Shown one piece after another: positions 1-8,104 of a stretch of 32,314 nt of DNA; the stretch's first letter is position 1, and every line of letters begins with the position of its first letter. A program made the translations under genes and the position numbers. This DNA comes from Afipia birgiae 34632. Lineage in GTDB: Bacteria > Pseudomonadota > Alphaproteobacteria > Rhizobiales > Xanthobacteraceae. Where the stretch lies: NCBI RefSeq assembly GCF_000308295.2, contig NZ_HG326652.1:1-32314 (forward strand), given 5' to 3'. The notes below the pieces were generated by a model. The model searched no databases. It was given only the letters and a program-made list of their open reading frames with translations, and was not told the DNA's origin.

Positions 1-255
1 CAAGTCATCAAGGGACGGACGATTGCATCGTATTGATTGTAAACGGTTCGCTTCACGCCGCCGAGCGTTTCGATACGCGGAAACTCGTTTATGAAGCGAT
101 GAAGATAGCGCTTCAGTTCGACGGCGCTGTGCCAAGGCTGAAAAGCGAAGGTCGTTTGCCACATATACCAGAAGTTCGTCTGAAAAATGATGGAGACAGC
201 CAATCCGTGATATGGCTCTTGCCGAGTTTTTCCTCCGAAGCTTCAGACAATCTAA
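1..255 (-). pseudogene. Oleate hydratase (myosin-cross-reactive antigen family) internal fragment, frameshifted
   Basis: Read on the minus strand, this stretch translates as a central part of an FAD-dependent oleate hydratase, which hydrates the double bond of unsaturated fatty acids. Recognisable pieces are SHITDWLSPSFF, then after a one-base loss near 178-187 TNFWYMWQTTFAFQPWHSAV, and then HRFINEFPRIETLGG and YNQYDAIVRPL. Family members are about 530-570 residues and this fragment corresponds roughly to residues 150-220. The upstream coding part stops exactly at the CTAG end of the insertion sequence at 256, and the rest runs off the left window edge. I did not find the missing N-terminal part on the far side of the element. 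Identity rests on recalled family sequence and is fairly firm; loss of function is certain for this copy. Confidence 0.75.
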
Positions 256-1099
256 CTAGGGTCAGGACTCATTGATCAGAGCCAAAAGATGACGGCGGCT
301 GCGATGCAAATAGCAGACATGAAGGTATGGGCACATCTGTCGTAACGGGTATGGATGCGCCTCCAATCTTTGATCCTTCCGAACATGTTTTCGATCTTGT
401 GTCGTTGGCGATAGAGCAAACGATCAAGTTCAATGGGCGTCTTGCGGTTTGACTTCGACGGGATGCATGCCGTGCGCGGCGAGAGCCTGGCGGAACTAGT
501 CGGCGTCATAGCCCTTGTCGCCGAGCAACTGCTTCGCGGGCGGCAGCGCGTTGATCATCAGAGCCGCGCCTTTGAAATCGCTCATCTGGCCTTCGCTGAG
601 CAGCAGGATGACGGGACGTCCCTGACCATCACATACGGCGTGCAGCTTCGAGTTCAGACCGCCCTAGGTGCGCCCGATACGTCAGAGAACAGGCCCTTTT
701 TTTAAAGACTTGCGGCGGTGCGATGGGCCTTTAGATGGGTGGCGTCGATCATCAGCCGGGATGGGTTGCCGGCCTTGCGCACCAGTTCGGCAAAGATTTT
801 GTTGAAGACGCCGAGGCGGCTCCAGCGCACAAACCGGTTGTAGATCGTCTTGTGCGGCCCATACGCACGCGGCGCATCGCGCCAGCGCAGACCGTTCCTG
901 ATGACGAAGACGATGCCGCTGATGACCCGCCGGTCATCAACCCTCGCAACCCCCGTGCGACAAAGGAAAATACGGTTCGATCCGGCGCATCTGCGCCTCG
1001 GTGAGCAGAAACAAATCGGACATCACGGTGCCTCCCAGCGACACCAATGAATCAGCCGACACGCCTCTTCGCAAGAAAATTAACGGGTCCTGAACCTAG
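256..1099 (-). mobile_element. IS5-family insertion sequence (IS427-like group), degenerate
   Basis: The element is bounded by CTAG at 256-259 and 1096-1099. Its imperfect terminal inverted repeats read ctagggtcaggactcatt on the left and, reverse-complemented, ctaggttcaggacccgtt on the right, identical at most positions. The length of about 840 bp and the CTAG/TA target preference fit the IS427 group of the IS5 family. The left flank is oleate hydratase; the right flank is not its continuation, so a rearrangement or deletion followed insertion, or two different copies recombined. Confidence 0.8.
276..1023 (-). pseudogene. IS5-family transposase, multiply frameshifted
   Basis: The transposase starts at the ATG at 1023 with SDLFLLTEAQMRRIEPYF and ends with IAAAVIFWL at 276. 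It is broken several times. An extra G in a G-run near 975-985 shifts frame after the SHG motif. A second shift follows AHRTAASL near 700-710. An in-frame TAG interrupts the GYDAD segment near 500. Another shift precedes LYRQRHKIENMFGRIKDW. The DDE-type order of motifs (LMIDATHLKAH, LLGDKGYDAD, YRQRHKIENMFGR) is still visible. The gene cannot make an active enzyme, although a functional copy elsewhere could act on these ends. Confidence 0.85.
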
Positions 1100-1303
1100 G
1101 TGCTGGATTCGAGGTCGCATCAGATATTCGGCAGCCGCGATGGCCATCACTGCAACAGCAGTCCAGACCCATCGCGGCGTTGATCCCAGGTTCATGGCAA
1201 AGGCTCCCAACTTATTGGACTTCGCAACGATTCCCGCCGGGCCGCGCTGGACCGTTCGTTGTTGTCCAACGGTTCGGTAAGATTGATGATGGTCTTCTGC
1301 CAC
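1100..1303 (-). other. Possible small membrane-protein remnant cut by the IS end
   Basis: A minus-strand reading frame running into the IS end contains MNLGSTPRWVWTAVAVMAI followed by AAAEYLMRPRIQ, which could be one transmembrane segment. I do not recognise a family and see no clear ribosome-binding site. It could be the start of a gene interrupted by the element, or chance. No other coding signal is visible between the IS end and about 1450. Confidence 0.25.
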
Positions 1304-1465
1304 AATACCAGAAACGTCAAAAAGGAAACCTTACCGAAATTGCTTTACCTTAGCGAATGACTTTTGCCGCATCTCCCAACGTTCGGCCGTCTTGAGGCAG
1401 ATCAATTCGCTCGATTGATTCGCTCATATTCTCACCTCGCAAATGAAATGTTGAGGAGGATGACT

Positions 1466-1717
1466 ATGCCCGTTTTTCTCATATCAGCAGTGTCGGCGGT
1501 CGTTCTCGCCATCGGTTCAATGTTCATTCTCGATCAGTTGGTGCAGCGAAACGCCGATCAAGCCTTCGGTGCATCGGCGAGCGTCCGACTTCCCAGCCAC
1601 GGCAATACCCATAATCTGGTCGGACGCGACTGGTATTCGGCGAAAGATCATGGATGGAGTGACGAGATCCCGACAGCTAACTCGCCCCTCTCGGCACCCC
1701 CCGTGGCCTCGAAATAG
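1466..1717 (+). CDS. Small hypothetical membrane-anchored protein
   Basis: This reading frame of 83 codons starts at the ATG at 1466, chosen because a strong GAGGAGG sits at 1453-1459, six bases upstream. An in-frame upstream ATG at 1364 lacks such a site. The protein opens with one hydrophobic segment (about residues 3-25, VFLISAVSAVVLAIGSMFIL) followed by a hydrophilic tail with NLVGRDWYSAKDHGW. This suggests a single-pass inner-membrane or anchored periplasmic protein. I do not recognise the family and no functional neighbour helps. The good ribosome-binding site argues that it is a real gene among debris. Confidence 0.55.
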   Translation: MPVFLISAVSAVVLAIGSMFILDQLVQRNADQAFGASASVRLPSHGNTHNLVGRDWYSAKDHGWSDEIPTANSPLSAPPVASK

Positions 1718-1815
1718 CGCCAAGCGCAAATGGTGGTGATCTGAGGCCGCCAAATTGGACCATTTTTGGTTAGAGCTTTTCGCGCCGATTTCCCGGCTGG
1801 GAGGAGTGAAGGACG

Positions 1816-2010
1816 ATGAAGGCCTCAAAGTTTTCGCAAGCCCAGAAAGCGTTTATTTTGAAGCAAGGTGCGGACGGGATGCCGGTTGCGGACATCTGTC
1901 GCAAGGCGGGGATCGGCCCGGCGACGTATTTCAATTGGAAGAAGAAGTATGACGGGCTGCTGCCGACCGAGATGCGACGGCTCAAGCCGCAAGGTCAAGG
2001 AAGAGCGTGA
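1816..2010 (+). pseudogene. IS3-family OrfA (helix-turn-helix) remnant
   Basis: The frame encodes KASKFSQAQKAFILKQGADG, then MPVADICRKAGIGPATYFNW and KKKYDGLLPTEMRRLK. This is the typical DNA-binding N-terminal half of an IS3-family OrfA (HTH_Tnp_1), with a GGGAGG-type ribosome-binding site just upstream. After about residue 55 the usual leucine-zipper part is lost by a frame change; a neighbouring frame continues with KEERDLLNAVRTEL. No OrfB (DDE integrase) follows. Possible left-end sequence begins around 1741 (tgaggccgcc), but no matching right end was found, so only a stub remains. Confidence 0.75.
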
Positions 2011-2433
2011 TCTCCTCAACGCGGTCCGCACCGAACTGCCCCAATCGAGGGTCGCCGCGGCCGAAGCCCAAGCGAACGAGACCCTCCGCTCGCGAGCTCG
2101 AGGGGAGGGGAATACTCGCATGGTCTTTACACCGACCGCACCTTCTAACCAGCCGTAACCGCTGTAGAGACATTGGGCGATGGTTGGGGAAGGCTGCGGG
2201 GGTCTATTGGAGGCGCCACAATGTCAATCGGCCCCTTAATTGTGTTTCGGCATGGAATAAGGGCTCTGACTCATATCTGATGATATTTTCTGCTGAGCTT
2301 GCGGTTCTCCAACGAGGGAATCAGAAACATGCGAGCCGGTATTCGAATCTCGTCGTTTGTGCCGAGTGGGTTGGTTATCGAGAGCGTAAGTGGTTCATCT
2401 GACTAGACTATTTTAGCTGTCCGATCGAAAGCG
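2011..2433 (+). other. Debris between IS3 stub and ISL3 transposase, no gene recognised
   Basis: This 420-bp stretch holds the frame-shifted tail of the IS3 OrfA region in its first 100 bases and then sequence with no recognisable protein in any frame. The one long frame through it (2007-2402) has no family-like motifs and no ribosome-binding site. It probably contains the unrecognised right end of the IS3 remnant and the left end of the ISL3 element. Confidence 0.5.
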
Positions 2434-3611
2434 GTGATGGCCGAGTGCCCGCTGTGCGGGACGGCGTCGCGCCGAATTCATAGCCGATACGCCAGACAAG
2501 TCGCGGACCTGCCCTGCGCGGGTAGGCAGATACGTCTGTGGGTGATCGCGCGACGGTTCCTGTGCGAGATTCCGCATTGTCGTCGGAGAATTTTCGCCGA
2601 GCGGTTCGGTCAGGATGTCGTCCCGGTGCGGTCACGCCGAACAGCCAGGTTGGAATGCATCGTCCATCATCTGGGCCTGGCGCTCGGTGGAGACCAGCGG
2701 CAAGCTTCGCCAAGCGATTGATGCTGCCGGTGAGCAATGACACTCTGCTGCGGGTTGTCCGGCGACGCGCCCGCCTGCGGGCCGAGCCTCTGGTCGTCGC
2801 CGGCATTGATGATTGGGCCTTCCGGAACAACCATTGCTACGGAACAATCGTTTGCGATCTGGAGCGACGGCGGATCGTGAGGTTGCTGCTCAATCGCGAG
2901 ATTGCAACGGTGCAGGCTTGGCTTTCCGACCATCCCGGGATCAAAATAAGTATCGCGCGATCGTGGCGGCGGCTATGGCGAGGCTGCCGCAAAGGCGCTG
3001 CCTGAGGTCATCCAGGTTGCCGATCGCTGGCACCTGATGGAAAACGCGAGCGCAGCCTTCCTCGGTGCCGTGCGCCGGTCGATGCGCGTGATCTGTACGG
3101 CAATCGGCGCTACGATGATCAATCCAGAGTTGCTCACCTGTGCGGAACGACTGCAATATACGGCTATCTGCGGCGCGAGGAGACCAACGCCGCGATCATG
3201 GCGCTCGTCAAGGATGGCGTGCCGCTTAAGGAGATCGTCCGTCGAACCGGGTACAGCCGTAAACTCACTCGTCAGGTCAGTCGAGGCGAGAGCACGGATA
3301 TCTTCCGAACGCGGCAGAGCACGCTCAACGCGCACTTACCCTTCATCGATGCCCAATGGGCTACGGGCTGCCGTAACGGCGCGGAGCTCTGGCGTCGTCT
3401 GCAGGCTCACGGCTTCCGAGGCTCGTTACGTGTCGTCAGCGAATGGACGACACGGCGGCGACGTGCGGAGAAGCGACTGCGCGATCGACGCGGCAAAAGC
3501 GCCAGACTGATCAGACGCGGCGTAGCTCTGTGCTTCGCGATGAGAAGCTTTTTCCGCCCCCTCAACCCGGTTGCTATCAGCATTGAGCCACGATGGAAGC
3601 TTTCAACATAG
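2434..3611 (+). pseudogene. ISL3-family transposase, frameshifted
   Basis: The N-terminal zinc-binding region is visible as ECPLCGTASRRIHSRYARQV followed by DLPCAGRQIRLWVIARRFLC and an IPHCRRRIFAERF segment, typical of ISL3 transposases. The coding sequence then changes frame near 2690-2720 to continue with LPVSNDTLLRVVRRRA and VVAGIDDWAFRNNHCYGTIV, and again near 2940-3000 to EVIQVADRWHLMENASAAF. It shifts once more to a C-terminal part with MALVKDGVPLKEIVRRTGYS and a RGSLRVVSEW motif. At least three breaks make it inactive. No clean terminal inverted repeats were found. Confidence 0.85.
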
Positions 3612-3801
3612 GCAAGGGAGTGATAAGCCTACATTGCGAAATTCCCTGACAGCTGGCCCAGCATCGGTCTCGATGACGAGGAATTGCGTGTTTAATTCCG
3701 CAACGGCATGACAAGGGCATGGGACATGGGCTTAGGTTGGTGCCGCAGGCGAACCCAAGAGTGATTTCGACCCCCTTCGGTGCTGCGGAAACGGCAAGGG
3801 C

Positions 3802-5097
3802 ATGAGTGAGCAAGAGTACACGCGCACAGTAACACCGGCCCAGGCGCCATGGGACCGGCTCAACCAAGGTTGCTTCTGCATCACGCTCGACAGAGCGGTC
3901 CTCGGTCAGGCTTTCGAACGGGAGACGGGCGACGCTGCCTTCCGCACAACTCTGCTAGAGACGCGCCCTCACCTATTCTCAAACGTGGCTGTCTTCGTCT
4001 CGACCCAGATGTTCGAGCAGATGCTGAGGGTCGTGCGGTCGATCGAGCTTGTATCTGGCCGGCCCGCCTATCGCGACGCTGTCCTCGCCTGGGCGCCTGA
4101 CATAGCGCGTTATGATCCAGGCCCCCTCGGCGCGTTCATGGGGTACGACTTCCACATTGCGATGGACGGTCCAAAGCTGATCGAGGTTAATACCAACGCT
4201 GGCGGAGCCTTTCTCACAGCTCCGCTCGCGCGAGCGCAACGGAACTGCTGCCAGGAAGCTCGGCAGACACGCGGCCGTTCCGACGCCGATCAGTTCGAAC
4301 CGGCTGTGCTGCACATGTTTCAAGCGGAGTGGTCACGGCAGGGGCGCTCTGGGAGCCTGAAGCGAGTTGCCATTGTCGACGACGATCCCAGGGCTCAGTA
4401 CCTTCACCCTGAATTCGTTCTAGCTCAGCGCTTCTTCGAACGACATGGGATTGAGGCCGTCGTCGTCGATGGACGGCATCTTCTCTACGATCAGGGCATC
4501 CTTCGGTTTGCGAGCCGCCCCATCGACCTTGTCTATAATCGCCTCGTCGACTTCGCGCTTGTGCAGCCCCAGCATGTGGCGCTCAGGTCGGCTTATCTGG
4601 ACGGTGCGGTCGTCGTCACTCCGAACCCGCGGGCCCACGCTCTTTTTGCCGACAAGCGCAACCTTACCTTGCTCTCCGATCCCGAAAAGCTTCGGCAATT
4701 CGGCGTCGGACCGGAAGAAATTGGAGCTCTCGCGACGGGCGTTCCGCGAACGATAACAGTCACGCCCGACAACGCAGATGAGCTATGGACGAGCAGGAAG
4801 CGCCTTTTTTTCAAGCCCGCCGGCGGTCACGGCAGCAAGGCCGCGTATCGAGGTGACAAGCTCACGAGATCCGTGTGGGCTCAGATCAGGACGGATAGCT
4901 ATGTCGCCCAGGCTCTTGCGGCGCCAGGCGAACGAGTAGTCAGAGTCGACAAATCATCCGAGCTTCTGAAGGCGGACGTACGGCTTTACACATATGGGGG
5001 CGGTCTGCTTCTGGCCGCGGCTCGACTTTACCAGGGCCAGACGACCAACCTTAGAACGCCGGGAGGCGGCTTCTCGCCCGTATTCACAGTTTGATCG
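3802..5097 (+). CDS. ATP-grasp-like protein of unknown function
   Basis: The 430-residue cytosolic protein has features of ATP-grasp ligases. An EVNTNAGGAF loop (about 128-137) sits at the end of the N-terminal half. A KPAGGHGSKA nucleotide-binding-like segment lies at 338-347. A C-terminal region at about 390-423 (KADVRLYTYGG then QGQTTNLRTPGGGF) resembles the metal- and ATP-binding end of circularly permuted ATP-grasp or glutathionylspermidine-synthase-like enzymes. Such enzymes join a carboxylate to an amine or thiol through an acyl phosphate; the substrate here is unknown. The start at 3802 overlaps (ATGA) the end of a short upstream frame ending FGAAETARA, possibly the tail of a lost upstream gene. 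No clear terminator follows. Assignment to the ATP-grasp fold is moderate; a specific reaction cannot be named. Confidence 0.6.
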
Positions 5098-5144
5098 GTA
5101 GGTGACGTGCTGAAACGGCTTTAGCCCAGCGTTCCAACTCCCTC

Positions 5145-5300
5145 ATGCAGCTCCCTGACGTTCCCCGCCTCGTTCAAAGCTGCCCGGATCGCCCCGCTTT
5201 TGTCGCCGCCCGCCATAAGGCGCGGGAGAAGTACGCTCACGAAATCGACACTGCCGACTTAGTCGCGGCCGTCACACTGTGGACTGCTGCTCTGAGGTGA
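5145..5300 (+). other. Short ORF, possibly a C-terminal remnant of a glutathione-transferase-like gene
   Basis: A 51-codon frame with DVPRLVQSCPDRPAFVAARH then KAREKYAHEID looks coding and has the RPAF pattern common near the C-terminus of glutathione S-transferases. The frame is open upstream only back to about 5106. No ribosome-binding site is evident. It is either a decayed gene tail or a chance frame. The rest of 5098-5465 shows nothing else I can name. Confidence 0.25.
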
Positions 5301-5465
5301 CATGCGAACTGAGATGGATCCGACGAGGCTTCCGTATCCGAGTTTGAGACATATTCTTGGTTTTGACCGGCGATATGCGGCCATCGCCTTCCGCTGGCGC
5401 CGAGATCGCGACAAGGCCGATTATTTTCTCCCAGGTGGGACGTTTGCGCTCCTCGACCGGAGCTC

Positions 5466-5600
5466 CGCGAGCAATTGGACGGACACAGCATAGCTGAAGC
5501 AGCAGACCGATGCGGTATCTCGGAATTGGCTGTAAAGGTGAACATTCACCGTGGGCTCAAGGCACTGGCTGCCTTGATTGCCCGGGAAGCCGGAACATGA
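5466..5600 (+). pseudogene. C-terminal tail of an ECF sigma factor (region 4)
   Basis: Reading the frame that ends at the TGA at 5598-5600 gives GHSIAEAADRCGISELAVKV followed by NIHRGLKALAALIAREAGT. This is the DNA-binding sigma-4 helix-turn-helix of ECF sigma factors, of the type normally encoded just before NrsF. Upstream of about 5466 the frame stops resembling a sigma factor and hits a stop at 5364-5366, so regions 2 and most of the linker are missing. The TGA overlaps the nrsF ATG (ATGA), the usual translational coupling of a sigma/anti-sigma pair. The remnant therefore marks an orphaned nrsF. Confidence 0.7.
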
Positions 5601-6238
5601 AAACAGACGATCTGGTTGCCATGCTGAGTGCGAGCGTCGAGCCGGTCGGTCGTCGATTGGTCGTACGGACGATTTGCATTGCCGTAGTGGCCGCGTCAGT
5701 GTTCGCGCTCGGCATCATCCTAATCGGGCCGGGCATCCGGCCGGATCTGACGACAGCTCGCGCCTTCACGTTCCTGTTGCTGAAGCTTGTGTTCACAGTT
5801 GTGATTGTCGGCGTGGCGTTGATCTATCTCACAAGGTTGGCGCGCCCAGGCGGAGAGCAAAAAACCCCTTCGATTATGGCTGCAATGCCGTTCATCGTGA
5901 TTGTGTTGCTTGCCGCAATCAGCCTCGGATTCGCGCCGCGCTCGCATTGGGATGCAATGATTGTCGGGGATCAATGGCTTGAATGCCTTTTTTCTATTCC
6001 GATCACCGCTATCGTGCCGTTTGCCATTACCATTTGGGCGGTGCGAAGCGCCGCACCCACAAATCTCGTCCGCACAGGTGCCATCGCCGGCCTCATTTCT
6101 GGTGGCGTCAGTGCAATGGCTTATGCGCTTCATTGCACCGATGATTCATTGCCGTTTGTTGCGGTCTGGTACGGCGGCACGATTGCGCTGTGCACGTTAG
6201 CAGGCGCAGCACTGGGACCGCGCCTATTGCGCTGGTGA
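5597..6238 (+). CDS. nrsF: NrsF (DUF1109) family anti-sigma factor
   Basis: The protein is a 213-residue inner-membrane anti-sigma factor of the NrsF/DUF1109 family, which holds a partner ECF sigma factor (SigF-type in Caulobacter and Bradyrhizobium) at the membrane until a redox or metal stress releases it. The start at 5597 was chosen because MKTDDLVAMLSASVEPVGRR is the typical family N-terminus and the ATG overlaps the stop of the sigma remnant. The upstream in-frame ATG at 5510 would translate the sigma sequence out of frame. About six membrane segments follow, for example ICIAVVAASVFALGIILIG and the MPFIVIVLLAAISLGF stretch, and a late Cys in ALHCTDDS. The partner sigma gene is truncated, so this copy may be functionless or may control a sigma factor encoded elsewhere. 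Confidence 0.85.
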   Translation: MKTDDLVAMLSASVEPVGRRLVVRTICIAVVAASVFALGIILIGPGIRPDLTTARAFTFLLLKLVFTVVIVGVALIYLTRLARPGGEQKTPSIMAAMPFIVIVLLAAISLGFAPRSHWDAMIVGDQWLECLFSIPITAIVPFAITIWAVRSAAPTNLVRTGAIAGLISGGVSAMAYALHCTDDSLPFVAVWYGGTIALCTLAGAALGPRLLRW

Positions 6239-6305
6239 AGGACCTTTGTGCAGGCAGCTTCACGTCAGCGTGAGCCTGTAACCGGCAGACGATTGGCTCC
6301 GAACT

Positions 6306-6342
6306 CATTCTTAGAAGCGCACTTCACGCGTTTCTAAGAATG
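6306..6342. promoter_or_regulatory. Perfect 11-bp inverted repeat before the secreted-protein gene
   Basis: The arms cattcttagaa (6306-6316) and ttctaagaatg (6332-6342) are perfect reverse complements separated by 15 bases. The right arm reaches the GGAG ribosome-binding site (6342-6345) of the gene starting at 6353. It lies 68 bases after nrsF. It could be a terminator of nrsF (no T-run follows), a protein operator, or an RNA hairpin limiting translation of the next gene. Confidence 0.6.
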
Positions 6343-6352
6343 GAGCCGGACA

Positions 6353-6622
6353 ATGTTAACGAAACACCTTCTCAAGATCGCACTTTCGTTGCCGCTGGTG
6401 GCAACAGCTGCAACCGCCCACGCGGGCTCGACAATCACCGACAAGAGCTATTGGCCAAATGAAGCGAGGCCGGCCCCCGTACATAGCAGAATTGGCACCG
6501 CTCAGAGCGGACCGCGTGATGCGTTCGCATCCAGCAGAATGACGCCAAGTTCCCAGATCGTGCCGATGGCTAACGACGGTGGAAGCCTTCCCCGCTATCA
6601 CGGCGGACCGAAGTTCCAGTGA
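6353..6622 (+). CDS. Small secreted protein of unknown function
   Basis: The 89-residue product begins with a clear Sec signal peptide: a basic start, the hydrophobic core IALSLPLVATAATA, and a likely cleavage after AHA (about residue 24). The mature part of about 65 residues is rich in Ser, Pro and Gly, with no cysteine, and ends in LPRYHGGPKFQ. Small periplasmic proteins of this style with a terminal YHGGPK-like motif are, from memory, seen in rhizobia next to sigF/nrsF-type genes; no function is known to me. GGAG at 6342-6345 is a well-placed ribosome-binding site. The hairpin directly upstream may control it. Confidence 0.65.
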   Translation: MLTKHLLKIALSLPLVATAATAHAGSTITDKSYWPNEARPAPVHSRIGTAQSGPRDAFASSRMTPSSQIVPMANDGGSLPRYHGGPKFQ

Positions 6623-6853
6623 TACCCGCACGAATGATGCGCGTCGTTCAACTCGCGTATCATTTTGATTCTATCATTTGCGACCGTGCTCATCGTCCCA
6701 GTTTTGATTCGGTTCCTAACTGGATCGTGAAGTTTGGGGTGTCGCCTTGTTTCTGGCTAACCAGATTTCCGAATAGAATCGCGCGATGGTTTTCAGTCCG
6801 TTAGGCTAGGGCGGGTCAGGTATCCAGCGAGACTGAGGCCCCCGAACATTGGC
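6623..6853. other. Intergenic stretch, nothing recognised
   Basis: The 230 bases between the secreted-protein gene and the next promoter are relatively AT-rich and hold no convincing gene, repeat or RNA. A short frame at 6619-6804 shows no family motif. Confidence 0.5.
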
Positions 6854-6882
6854 TTGAAACGTATCCCGGATACGTTTATATA
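6854..6882 (+). promoter_or_regulatory. Sigma-70-type promoter with embedded palindromic operator
   Basis: TTGAAA (6854-6859) and TATATA (6877-6882) are separated by 17 bases, a near-consensus vegetative promoter. Inside it lies a palindrome with 10-base arms aaacgtatcc (6857-6866) and ggatacgttt (6868-6877) around one central base. The position is ideal for repression by the product of the operon it drives. The expected transcription start is about 6889, only a few bases before the first ATG at 6892. Confidence 0.65.
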
Positions 6883-6891
6883 TTTGATACT

Positions 6892-7233
6892 ATGGGCCAA
6901 AAAGACCGATCAGATCGATACAGGACAATGGGAGGCGGCGCCGGATTAGTGCGCGTCGAAATTTTGGTGCCGGCCGAAGCACGAACTGGCATTTTGGAGG
7001 AGGCTCGGAAGTTGCGCGCGCAATTCCGAGAGAAAAAGGAACTGTCGTCGGAAGCCATTGCGCTTCACGCGGAAGCCCTCGCGCGGTTTAAAGCCCGATG
7101 TTTTTGGAATTCCAATCCGCCGAGGACGCGAGATGGCCTTGAGGCCGTTTGTCAGCAACTCCGGACCTACGGAGACATGAATGCGTGGCGTCTTGCCGCC
7201 AAGATCCGCGGAGTTCTGAGCAATGCCCATTGA
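6892..7233 (+). CDS. Small protein upstream of AbiEii-like gene, candidate antitoxin
   Basis: The 113-residue protein is hydrophilic with a predicted helical central part (ARTGILEEARKLRAQFREKK). I do not recognise a family. Its place as first gene, with an 11-base overlap into the next gene at 7223, and a palindrome inside the promoter, suggest an autoregulating antitoxin-like partner. This is inference from context only. If the ATG at 6892 is used the mRNA is almost leaderless. An alternative start at 6928, behind AGGA, would give MGGGAGLVRVEILVPAEA and a 101-residue product with a beta-strand-like N-terminus. Confidence 0.55.
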   Translation: MGQKDRSDRYRTMGGGAGLVRVEILVPAEARTGILEEARKLRAQFREKKELSSEAIALHAEALARFKARCFWNSNPPRTRDGLEAVCQQLRTYGDMNAWRLAAKIRGVLSNAH

Positions 7234-8098
7234 TGATTTTCAGAAAGAGGTCATCAAGACGATCATGCCTCTACGGTCACCGGGAAGCACATTTGCCGGT
7301 GGCAGCGTCTTGCAAAGACACGGATTTAGGCTGTCGGATGATCAAGATCTTTTTCATTCAGATGACGCGGATATCGCTTCTATCGCCGGGAAAGACATCG
7401 ACGCGCTGAGAAGTGCTGGGTTCGACGTCGAGGTTCAGCGGCCTCTTGAAGGGCTTTTTGAGGCGTCCGTTTCCCGTGAGGGTGAAGGAATCACGCGGAT
7501 ACAGTGGGTACAATCGGGGTCGTGGAATTTCTTCACGCCGGTACCTGATGAGATGTTCGGATGGCGGCTGCACATGGCGGACCTCGCTGTGAACAAGGCG
7601 CTTGCTGCGGGCGGACGTCGACAAGTGCGAGATTATGTCGATCTGGCGCTGATTCATCAGCACATGCTTCCACTGTGGCATGCTTGCTGGGCGGCGCCCG
7701 GAAAGGACGAGTCCTGGTCTCCACTGTCGTTGGTTGAAAAGATTGCTGCCACGAGTGGATTCCGACAGGCGGATATTGATGCCGGCGTGCTGACCAGCGT
7801 CCCGGTTACCGCCGCAGCGATTTCGGGCACGGTCCGAGCAGCCATCGAGCAGGCACGCGACATATTTCAACGACTTCCGCCCGAGCACGCCGGCAAATTG
7901 TTTGTCGACGACAACGGTGGAATTGTCAGTGACGTCGACCGTATTCTTGCTGGACGGGTTAATCTTGTTGAGACCAAAAAGGGCGGAGCGTGGCCATCGT
8001 CTGCGGAAATTGATCGTGCGCTGATTGAGCGTGTTGTGGAAGAGTTCGGATGGGAAGGCGTTGCGGAGCCGAGCTATGATCCCTTCGGCCGGAAATGA
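7223..8098 (+). CDS. AbiEii-type nucleotidyltransferase (candidate toxin)
   Basis: The 291-residue protein resembles the nucleotidyltransferase fold of AbiEii/AbiGii-type toxins. It has a GGS motif at about 26-28 followed by RLSDDQDLF, in which D40 and D42 form the metal-binding DxD pair, and later a helical region with RQVRDYVDLALIHQH. AbiE-type toxins modify a cellular target using NTP and are counteracted by the co-encoded antitoxin in abortive infection or plasmid maintenance. The second half (about 150-291) is less typical. The classical AbiEi winged-helix antitoxin is absent; the overlapping 113-residue gene takes its place. The gene sits beside the MerR/ATPase unit in a convergent arrangement. 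Confidence 0.65.
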   Translation: MPIDDFQKEVIKTIMPLRSPGSTFAGGSVLQRHGFRLSDDQDLFHSDDADIASIAGKDIDALRSAGFDVEVQRPLEGLFEASVSREGEGITRIQWVQSGSWNFFTPVPDEMFGWRLHMADLAVNKALAAGGRRQVRDYVDLALIHQHMLPLWHACWAAPGKDESWSPLSLVEKIAATSGFRQADIDAGVLTSVPVTAAAISGTVRAAIEQARDIFQRLPPEHAGKLFVDDNGGIVSDVDRILAGRVNLVETKKGGAWPSSAEIDRALIERVVEEFGWEGVAEPSYDPFGRK

Positions 8099-8104
8099 CG
8101 CTTA

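Noticed and set aside
33..275. An 80-codon plus-strand open frame
   Set aside because: The opposite strand carries the oleate hydratase fragment, and this frame runs into the IS end with no motif.
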